A stretch of 64,000 nt of DNA from Rikenellaceae bacterium (GTDB lineage: Bacteria; Bacteroidota; Bacteroidia; Bacteroidales; Rikenellaceae). The stretch is from positions 271,159 through 335,158 of the forward strand of contig JAFRZW010000002.1 of NCBI GenBank assembly GCA_017442365.1, given 5' to 3'. Position numbers and translations under genes: made by a program. Below, piece by piece: positions 52,106 to 59,046 of the stretch (position 1 is its first letter; every line of letters begins with the position of its first letter). The notes beneath the pieces are model-generated. The model did not search any database, was not told the origin of the DNA, and worked only from the letters and a program-made list of their open reading frames with translations.

Positions 52106-53533
52106 ATGAAACGTATATTGTTGCTCTCGGTCGCACTCGTGTGGTGCGCGATGGCGTGGGCTACGGGTGTCAAGACCCTCAAAGGCACGGTCAAGTGCGA
52201 TGGCGAGGGAGTTGCCGCGGTGGTCGTAACCGATGGTGAGAACTTTACGCAGACCGACGCGAAGGGTCGTTTCGAGCTTGTGTCGGCAGACGATAACGGG
52301 CTGATTTATATCACCGTTCCGTCGGGTTACAGCGTGCCGTCGAAGCAGAGTGTTCCGCAGTTCTGGCAGCAGAAGGAGGAGGACAAGAGGAGCTATGACT
52401 TTACGCTTATGCGCAAGGCGCAGGACGACACGCACCACGGTTTTGTGGTGATTGCCGATCCGCAGATCTGGCATAAGAAGGAGTTCCCTGCACTCCGCGA
52501 GGGTATGGCCGACATTCGACGCACGGTCGAGGGCTACGATATTCCGTTCCACGGCATCTGCTGTGGCGATGTGATTTCGTACGATCACTCGTTCTATCCC
52601 ACTTATAATGAGGTGGCTGCGACGTCGGGTCTGGACTTTTTCAGCACCCCCGGCAACCACGATATGACGCTGTATAGCCGTTCGCACGAGACCTCGACCC
52701 GCCTTTGGGAGCAGACCTTCGGCCCGGTGTGCTACTCGTTCAATGTGGGTAAGGCGCACTATGTGGTGCTGAACGACAATTTCTATATCGGTCGTGATTA
52801 CTTCTATATCGGCTATCTCGATGAGCGTCAGTTCGCTTGGCTCGAAAAGGACCTCAGCTATGTCGATGAAGGCGCGACCGTATTTGTGATTCTGCATATC
52901 CCCTCGACCTGCGAGGAGAAGGACCGTAAGCAGTTCAGTTACAGCACGATTGCAAACGTGATGACCAATGCTCCGCAGTTGCACCGTATGCTGGCTCCGT
53001 ACAATGCGCATATTCTGTCGGGACATACCCATACCACCTACAATCAGCAGATCACCGATCGCCTTTACGAGCACGTGATTCCTGCACTGAGTGGTGCTTG
53101 GTGGCAGGGTACGCTCTGCACCGACGGCACACCGCGCGGTTATGGTGTCTTTGAGGTCAATGGCGACGAAGTGAAGTGGTACTACAAATCGACCGACTAT
53201 GCGCCCGAGCACCAGATGACCATCTACTTTGGTGAGCAGTATCCGCAATTTGCGGGTCAATTGGTGGCAAATGTTTGGGCAGCCGATGAGAAGTGGTCGA
53301 TCGAGGCTCGATTCGATGGCGGCAAGGCACAGAAGATGGAGAGCTTCACGGCCTACGACCCCGCAGCGCAGGTGATGTATGCCGACCGCGAGAAGCTGGA
53401 TCACCCCTATGTCTATCCCACGCCCGCAGATCACTTCTATCGAGTGGCAATTCCCGCAGGTGCGCGAGTGGCAGAGGTAACGGCTACGGATCGTTTTGGA
53501 AGAGTCTATACGCAAACTATAACCTTGAAATAA
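52106..53533 (+). CDS. Secreted calcineurin-like metallophosphoesterase
   Basis: A 475-aa periplasmic protein. Signal peptide MKRILLLSVALVWCAMAWA. An N-terminal beta-sandwich (MetallophosN type, about 25-95; LKGTVKCDGEGVAAVVVTDG) is followed by the phosphoesterase core: VVIADPQIW, CGDVISYDHS, TPGNHDMTLYS, VILHIPS and LSGHTHTTYN. All metal ligands for the dinuclear centre seem present. A C-terminal beta domain (MetallophosC type, about 375-475) ends the protein. A phosphatase or phosphodiesterase acting on phosphorylated sugar released by the NAGPA enzyme is an attractive pairing, though unproved. It lies 8 bases after the epimerase. Confidence 0.9.
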   Translation: MKRILLLSVALVWCAMAWATGVKTLKGTVKCDGEGVAAVVVTDGENFTQTDAKGRFELVSADDNGLIYITVPSGYSVPSKQSVPQFWQQKEEDKRSYDFTLMRKAQDDTHHGFVVIADPQIWHKKEFPALREGMADIRRTVEGYDIPFHGICCGDVISYDHSFYPTYNEVAATSGLDFFSTPGNHDMTLYSRSHETSTRLWEQTFGPVCYSFNVGKAHYVVLNDNFYIGRDYFYIGYLDERQFAWLEKDLSYVDEGATVFVILHIPSTCEEKDRKQFSYSTIANVMTNAPQLHRMLAPYNAHILSGHTHTTYNQQITDRLYEHVIPALSGAWWQGTLCTDGTPRGYGVFEVNGDEVKWYYKSTDYAPEHQMTIYFGEQYPQFAGQLVANVWAADEKWSIEARFDGGKAQKMESFTAYDPAAQVMYADREKLDHPYVYPTPADHFYRVAIPAGARVAEVTATDRFGRVYTQTITLK

Positions 53534-53540
53534 AGACGTG

Positions 53541-55355
53541 ATGAAACGTATTTTGAACTACGCCGTAGCCATTGTGGTTGCGGCGTTCTTGACCGCTTGT
53601 GGCGGCGAAACGTATGACGTAGTGGTCATTGGCGGTGGCGTGAGTGGCACTACGGCAGGTATCCGTGCGGCACGTTTGGGCGCACAGACGCTCATCGTCG
53701 AGCAGGGCCCGTGGCTGGGCGGTATGCTCACCTCGGCAGGTGTGAGCGCAACAGATGGTAACTATCGTCTGCGTGGCGGTATGTGGGGCGAGTTGCGCGA
53801 CTCGCTCGAAGCGCACTATGGCGGTGCTCAGTCGCTCAAAACGGGTTGGGTGAGCAATCTGCTGTTTGAGCCGAGTGTCGGTGCGCGAATTTTCCGCGCA
53901 ATGGCCGACAATGAGGAGGCGCTGACCGTTAAGTTCGAAACGCGAGCAACCTCGATTGAGCGTACCGACGAGGGCTGGACGCTGACGCTCGAAGGCGCTG
54001 AGGGTCGCCAAACGGTTGAGTGCAAGGTGCTGATTGATGGTACAGAGTTGGGTGATGTGGCAGCGCAGTTGGGCGTGAAGTACGATATCGGTATGGAGAG
54101 CCGCCACGTAACGGGCGAGGATATCGCGCCCGAGGAGGCGAATGGCATTATTCAAGATCTGACGATGGTGATGATCTTGAAGGATTATGGTCGCGATATG
54201 ACCATCGAGCGCCCTGCCGACTACGACTCGACGGTGTTTGCGTGCGCTTGCGAGAACGAGATCTGCCGCACGCCGAAGGAGGCTAACCGCCTCTGGTCAA
54301 AGCAGATGATGATGACCTACGGTCGCCTGCCCAATGGTAAAATTATGATTAATTGGCCCATCGAGGGTAACGACTACTATGTCAATATGATCGAGATGAA
54401 CGACGAGGAGCGTGCCGAGGCGGTCGCAAAGGCAAAGGCCCACACGCGCAATTTCCTCTATTTCATTCAGCACGATCTGGGTCTGAATACGCTCTATCTG
54501 GCCGATGACGAGTTCCCGACCGAGGACCTGATGCCCCTGATGCCCTACCACCGCGAGTCGCGTCGTACGGTGGGCGAGGTGCGTTTCAAGTTGAATCACA
54601 TCACTAATCCATACGACTTTACGCTCTATCGCACGGCAATTGGTGTGGGCGACTATCCGGTCGATCAGCACCATACACGATATACGGGTTGGGAGGCACT
54701 GCCCAATCTATATTTCCATTCGATTCCGTCGTATGGTCTGCCGATGGGTGTGCTGCTGCCTAAGGAGGTCGATGGTCTGATCGTAGCCGAGAAGTCGATC
54801 TCGGTGAGCAACATCGTCAATGGCTCGACACGTCTGCAACCCGTTGTGTTACAGATCGGTGAGGCTGCGGGTATCGTGGCTGCGCTGGCTGTGAAGCAGG
54901 GCATCGAGCCACGCGAGGTGGCGGTGCGTGAGGTGCAGCGCGAGGTGCTGGCTGGTGGCGGTTATCTGTTGCCGTTCCTCGATCTGCCTGCGACTGATCC
55001 CCACTTTGGAGCTATCCAGCGTGTGGGCGTTACGGGTATTATCGAGGGTGTGGGTATGACCGTCGGCTGGGAGAACCAGAGCTGGTTCCGTGCCAACGAG
55101 ACGATCTCGATGGACGAGCTTTCGCGCGGTCTGCACTCGTTCGATGCCGAGATTCCGCACATTGCCGAGCAGCGCAATGTAACGTTGCAGGATTTGATCG
55201 AGCACGGCTCGGTAACGGCTGAGCAGTGGGCTGAATGGGGTTTGGAAAACTTTGATCCTCAGCGCGATGCAACCCGTTTGGAGTGCGCTGTGGTGATCGA
55301 TAAGGTGCTGAACCCATTTGCTAAGGGTGTAACTATTAATGGAGAGTTTATCTAA
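53541..55355 (+). CDS. FAD-dependent oxidoreductase lipoprotein
   Basis: A 604-aa protein with an unusual combination. A lipoprotein signal (AAFLTACGGE, Cys20) leads directly into a Rossmann FAD-binding site (YDVVVIGGGVSGTTAGIRAA, GxGxxG at 31-36) followed by GPWLGGMLTSAG. This is the FAD-oxidoreductase family often found in glycan loci. The middle contains a substrate cap, and the C-terminus has RLQPVVLQIGEAAGIVAALA, the second FAD contact. Lipid anchoring puts it outside the cytoplasm, where FAD must be supplied by export or flavinylation. It may oxidise a sugar hydroxyl. A GTG at 53538 is a less likely start. Its stop overlaps the next start by one base (TAATG). Confidence 0.86.
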   Translation: MKRILNYAVAIVVAAFLTACGGETYDVVVIGGGVSGTTAGIRAARLGAQTLIVEQGPWLGGMLTSAGVSATDGNYRLRGGMWGELRDSLEAHYGGAQSLKTGWVSNLLFEPSVGARIFRAMADNEEALTVKFETRATSIERTDEGWTLTLEGAEGRQTVECKVLIDGTELGDVAAQLGVKYDIGMESRHVTGEDIAPEEANGIIQDLTMVMILKDYGRDMTIERPADYDSTVFACACENEICRTPKEANRLWSKQMMMTYGRLPNGKIMINWPIEGNDYYVNMIEMNDEERAEAVAKAKAHTRNFLYFIQHDLGLNTLYLADDEFPTEDLMPLMPYHRESRRTVGEVRFKLNHITNPYDFTLYRTAIGVGDYPVDQHHTRYTGWEALPNLYFHSIPSYGLPMGVLLPKEVDGLIVAEKSISVSNIVNGSTRLQPVVLQIGEAAGIVAALAVKQGIEPREVAVREVQREVLAGGGYLLPFLDLPATDPHFGAIQRVGVTGIIEGVGMTVGWENQSWFRANETISMDELSRGLHSFDAEIPHIAEQRNVTLQDLIEHGSVTAEQWAEWGLENFDPQRDATRLECAVVIDKVLNPFAKGVTINGEFI

Positions 55356-56419
55356 TGAAACGTTTTTTGATTTTTGCGCTAATGTGCTCGTTGCTTGGCA
55401 GTTGCGGTGGCCCGAAGACAACTTCGGTAGCCGATTCCAAGGCCCGCGTTGTGGGTCGAACGATGACGCACGACGATGGCTCGGTGTCGTTCGATTGGAG
55501 TGGCGTCTATGTCGATATCCGTTTTCGTGGTTCGTACTTGGCCATCGAGTTGAGCGACACGAAACGTAACTACCTCAATGTGTGGATCGACGGCAAGGAA
55601 CAGCCCAAACTGACCTCCGAGGGCGAGCATACGACGCTTGTGCTTTTTGACAATCCCGAGGCTAAGGGCGAGCACGTGGTGCGTATCCAGAAGGCGACCG
55701 AGTCCGAGCAGGGACGCATTACGCTGCATACGATTACGACCGACGGACGTCTGCTCTCGACCGACGAGTTGAAGCGCGCCCGCCACATCGAGTTCTATGG
55801 CGACTCGCTCACTTGCGGCTATGGCACCGAGAGCAATTCGGGTAGCGATCCCTTCCTGCCCGAGACGGAGAACTGCCGCTATACATACGCAGCACTGACG
55901 GCTGAGCGTTTCGATGCCGATTATACGCTGATTTCGCATTCGGGACGCGGTCTGGTACGCAACTATGGCGACACGTTGCAGGTGTCGAATCACGACCTCA
56001 CGATGAGCGCGCGTGCATTCCGCCTTTACGACGAGGATTTTACCTATGATTGGGATTTCGAGAAGAGTCCCTATCGCCCCGATGCGATTGTTATTACGCT
56101 CGGCACCAACGATTTCAGCACGATGCCCCGACCCACCGAGGAGCAGTATGTTGCGGGCTACCGAGCGCTGATCGAGCGTCTGCGCGAGAAGTGGGACGCG
56201 GAGCTGCCGGTGCTGTGTGTGGTGCATTCGCCTTATGCAGTGGAGTGTGTCAAGGAGATGGTTGCGTCGATTCCCAATACGGCGATGGCCGATATCTCGA
56301 AAGATGTCTATAACGATACGACCGATCTTGGTGCGTCGGGACACCCCAACCGTTATGGTCAGGAGAAGATGGCACGAATCGTGATCGAACAATTTGCTGC
56401 ACTCACAGGTTGGGAATAA
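55355..56419 (+). CDS. CE2-type carbohydrate acetylesterase lipoprotein
   Basis: A 354-aa lipoprotein (CSLLGSCGGP, Cys16). The N-terminal jelly-roll (about 25-130; VSFDWSGVYVDIRFRGSYLA) followed by an SGNH hydrolase domain matches carbohydrate esterase family 2. The catalytic serine is in IEFYGDSLTCGYG, with ITLGTNDFS and the C-terminal His in SGHPNRYGQEKM. CE2 enzymes use a Ser-His dyad and remove 6-O-acetyl groups from sugars. This second esterase of the locus suggests the target glycan is O-acetylated. It is the last gene of the block, before a strong terminator. Confidence 0.88.
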   Translation: MKRFLIFALMCSLLGSCGGPKTTSVADSKARVVGRTMTHDDGSVSFDWSGVYVDIRFRGSYLAIELSDTKRNYLNVWIDGKEQPKLTSEGEHTTLVLFDNPEAKGEHVVRIQKATESEQGRITLHTITTDGRLLSTDELKRARHIEFYGDSLTCGYGTESNSGSDPFLPETENCRYTYAALTAERFDADYTLISHSGRGLVRNYGDTLQVSNHDLTMSARAFRLYDEDFTYDWDFEKSPYRPDAIVITLGTNDFSTMPRPTEEQYVAGYRALIERLREKWDAELPVLCVVHSPYAVECVKEMVASIPNTAMADISKDVYNDTTDLGASGHPNRYGQEKMARIVIEQFAALTGWE

Positions 56420-56440
56420 CCGACTGAATGTTAGACGAAT

Positions 56441-56480
56441 AATCGGGGTGAGATCGTATGTATCGCACCCCGATTTTTTG
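56441..56480 (+). terminator. Terminator at the end of the glycan locus
   Basis: CGGGGTGAGATC pairs with ATCGCACCCCG (with one mismatch) followed by TTTTTT, 24 bases past the stop. Confidence 0.9.
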
Positions 56481-56522
56481 TTATTTTTTCGGAAAAGTTT
56501 GCAAATTTAGCCAATTAGTTAT

Positions 56523-56530
56523 TACCTTTG
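56523..56530 (+). promoter_or_regulatory. Promoter of the thiamin receptor transcript
   Basis: TACCTTTG with TTTG at 56498-56501 (21-base spacer). The transcript starts just before the riboswitch. Confidence 0.65.
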
Positions 56531-56539
56531 TGGCGACAT

Positions 56540-56675
56540 AAGGGGTGCTGAACGACTTGTGTAGCGCGGTGCGCAACGCGGCAAAGCGAGAGAAGTTTGG
56601 CTGAGATTATACCCATCGAACCGAAACGGGTAATGCCGGAACGGGAGGAGTGTAATTTACACAACATACCCCTTT
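56540..56675 (+). promoter_or_regulatory. TPP riboswitch (THI element)
   Basis: The conserved TPP aptamer core is visible: GGCTGAGATTATACCC (56599-56614), then GAACCGAAACGGGTAATGCC (56618-56637), then GGAACGGGAGGA. The outer P1 stem pairs AAGGGGT (56540-56546) with ACCCCTT (56668-56674). An extended P3-side arm with GCGC-rich pairing (about 56560-56590) is present. P1 ends 30 bases before the ATG, and no clear terminator stem precedes the gene, so control of translation initiation is likely. Binding of thiamin pyrophosphate should reduce expression. Confidence 0.88.
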
Positions 56676-56704
56676 TCAAACTATTGTTTAACACACAAAA
56701 CTAA

Positions 56705-58981
56705 ATGGTTATGAAAAGGTTTTTTCTTTTAGCCGTAGTGGCTATCTATGCCACATCAGTCGGGGCAGCAACCTGGCAGCCTGCTGAGGAACCAACCTCG
56801 CAAAATCAACAAAATCAATCAATTAATGACGCAGATTCGATCTCGCTTGTCGAGATTCAGCAGATCGAGGTCAATGGCGTGCGCGCCAAGCACGACACAC
56901 CCATCGCCTTCTCGGCCTACTCGCGCGAGCAGATCGACGAGCGAAATTATGGCGAGGATATCCCCTCGATTCTGGCGAATATGCCTTCGGTGGTCATCTC
57001 GTCGGAGAGCGGTACGGGTATTGGCTCGACCTCGTTGCGTGTGCGCGGTAGCGACCCTTCGCGTATCAACGTTACGCTCAATGGAGTGCCGATGAACGAT
57101 GCTGAGACCCACTCGGTCTATTGGTACGATACGCCCGATCTGGTGTCGTCGATCGGCTCATTGCAGTTGCAGCGCGGTGTGGGCACTTCGACGGCTGGTA
57201 CGGGCGCCTTTGGTGCCTCGCTCAATATGACTTCGGCGCCCATTTCGGCTGAGTTTGCAGGACGTGCGTCGCTGTCGTATGGTTCGTTCAACACCGCAAA
57301 GCAGGAGCTGTCGATTGCGTCGGGATTGCTGGGCGGACATTGGGCTGTCGAGGGTCGTCTGTCGCACATCTCGTCGGACGGATATGTCGAGCGTGCCGCG
57401 AGCGATCTGTCGTCGTATATGCTGCAAGCAGCTTATTATAAGGGCGGTACGATGGTCAAGTTGCTCTCGTTTGGTGGTGTGGCGAAGGTCTATTTGGCCT
57501 ATACGGGTCTTTCGCTGGATCAGATCGAGGAGAATCGTCGCTACAATCCCGAGGGTGAGATTTGGGGTTACCGACCTACGGCAAGTGGCGACGTGGAGTA
57601 TGCGGTTGTGGGCTTCTTCGATGATCACACCGACAACTACACGCAGTTGAATAATCAGCTGATTTTCAACCACGTCTTTAACGACAAGTGGCAGATGAAT
57701 GCAACGGCACACTACACCTACGGCAATGGTTACTATCGCAACTACAAGAACGATCAGAAGCTGGCTAAGTATGGTCTGTCGCCGATTGCGGTTGGCGATG
57801 CGTCGGTTGCACGCACCAATCTGATTCGCAAGAAGTCGATGGTGAATGATTTTGGTGGCGTGGTAGCGTCGGCAAACTACACTTCTGATCGACTGACACT
57901 TACGATGGGCGTTGCGATGTCGCTCTACGATGGTGCTCACTTTGGCGAGGTGTCGGAGTTGGAGCTTGCGCCCACGTTCCCCACGACCGAGTACTATCGC
58001 AACTACACCACGAAGTGGGACGCTTCGTGCTACGTGAAGGCCGATTGGTTGGTTGCTCGTGGTTTGAAACTCTATGGCGACCTGCAATATCGCCATATCT
58101 CGCACCGAATTTCGGGTGTGAATGACAATTTCGATGATGTAACGGGCGCGCTGCAACGTTTGGACGTCGATCGTCGTTACAACTTCTTCAACCCCAAGTT
58201 GGGTCTGCACTACACCTTCGCACGCAACCACTCGGTCTATGCCTCGGCAGCGGTGGGTCAGAAGGAGCCGACCCGAAACAACTTCACCGATATCCGCGAG
58301 GGCGAGTACCCGACGGCAGAGAAAATGCTTGATATTGAGGTCGGTTACGGATTCAATTCGAAGGTGGTTGATCTCTCGCTCAATGGCTACTATATGCTCT
58401 ACCGCGACCAGTTGGTGCAGACGGGTGAGCTGTCCGATACGGGCGAGTTGCTGGCGCGTAATGTCCCCGAGTCGTTCCGTCGTGGTATCGAGGCGATGAT
58501 CGAGGTGCGCGCTGCACGCTGGTTGTCGCTGGGCGGAAATGCAACACTGAGCCAGAACTATATCGAGAACTATGTTGATTATATCGATGGTGTGGCGTTC
58601 GAGCGTGGTCGCACGACGATTGCCTATTCGCCCTCGGTTACGACGGGTGCGTTCGTCGATTTCCACACTCACGGTTTTGCAGCACGCTTTTCGACTCGCT
58701 ACGTGAGCAAGCAGTACCTGACCAATGGCGAGTATGAGGATCTGACTCTGCCTCGCTACTCGGTGAGCGATCTGGATCTGTCATATACGATGAGCACCAA
58801 ACGTGTTGAGCGTGTGCGCTTTGGCGTGAAGATCGGCAACCTGTTCAATGCTAAGTATTGCGCGAGCGGCTATGGCGGCTCGTGGTTGGAGGGTGCGACG
58901 TTGGCCGATCGCAAATCGTGGTCGTGCTACTTCCCGCAGGCAACCACATCGGTACTTGCCAATGTAACGGTCAATTTCTAA
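56705..58981 (+). CDS. TonB-dependent outer membrane receptor, probable thiamin transporter
   Basis: A 758-aa outer-membrane receptor. A signal peptide (FFLLAVVAIYATSVGA) is followed by a Gln/Asn-rich stretch and a TonB-box/plug region (VEIQQIEVNGVRAKHDTPIA, SLRVRGSDPSRINVTLNGVP, QLQRGVGTSTAGTGAFGASL). The rest is a 22-strand barrel ending TTSVLANVTVNF with the terminal Phe. The TPP riboswitch in the leader assigns it to thiamin or precursor uptake, as for the riboswitch-controlled outer-membrane receptor described in Bacteroides. The usual partners (PnuT-like permease, thiamin kinase) are not downstream; a convergent unrelated gene follows. An ATG six bases downstream (MKRFFLL) is an equal start. 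Confidence 0.87.
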   Translation: MVMKRFFLLAVVAIYATSVGAATWQPAEEPTSQNQQNQSINDADSISLVEIQQIEVNGVRAKHDTPIAFSAYSREQIDERNYGEDIPSILANMPSVVISSESGTGIGSTSLRVRGSDPSRINVTLNGVPMNDAETHSVYWYDTPDLVSSIGSLQLQRGVGTSTAGTGAFGASLNMTSAPISAEFAGRASLSYGSFNTAKQELSIASGLLGGHWAVEGRLSHISSDGYVERAASDLSSYMLQAAYYKGGTMVKLLSFGGVAKVYLAYTGLSLDQIEENRRYNPEGEIWGYRPTASGDVEYAVVGFFDDHTDNYTQLNNQLIFNHVFNDKWQMNATAHYTYGNGYYRNYKNDQKLAKYGLSPIAVGDASVARTNLIRKKSMVNDFGGVVASANYTSDRLTLTMGVAMSLYDGAHFGEVSELELAPTFPTTEYYRNYTTKWDASCYVKADWLVARGLKLYGDLQYRHISHRISGVNDNFDDVTGALQRLDVDRRYNFFNPKLGLHYTFARNHSVYASAAVGQKEPTRNNFTDIREGEYPTAEKMLDIEVGYGFNSKVVDLSLNGYYMLYRDQLVQTGELSDTGELLARNVPESFRRGIEAMIEVRAARWLSLGGNATLSQNYIENYVDYIDGVAFERGRTTIAYSPSVTTGAFVDFHTHGFAARFSTRYVSKQYLTNGEYEDLTLPRYSVSDLDLSYTMSTKRVERVRFGVKIGNLFNAKYCASGYGGSWLEGATLADRKSWSCYFPQATTSVLANVTVNF

Positions 58982-59013
58982 TCCACGCGCGAGGATTCGC
59001 CGCAAAAGTCGGA

Positions 59014-59046
59014 GTGCGGGGCGGGGCTACATTCCCTGCCCCGCAC
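59014..59046. terminator. GC-rich hairpin between convergent TonB-related genes
   Basis: GTGCGGGGC and GCCCCGCAC form a 9-bp stem. The 3' arm lies within the last codons of the minus-strand gene. There is no T run, so it is a weak terminator candidate for the plus-strand receptor gene. Confidence 0.45.
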
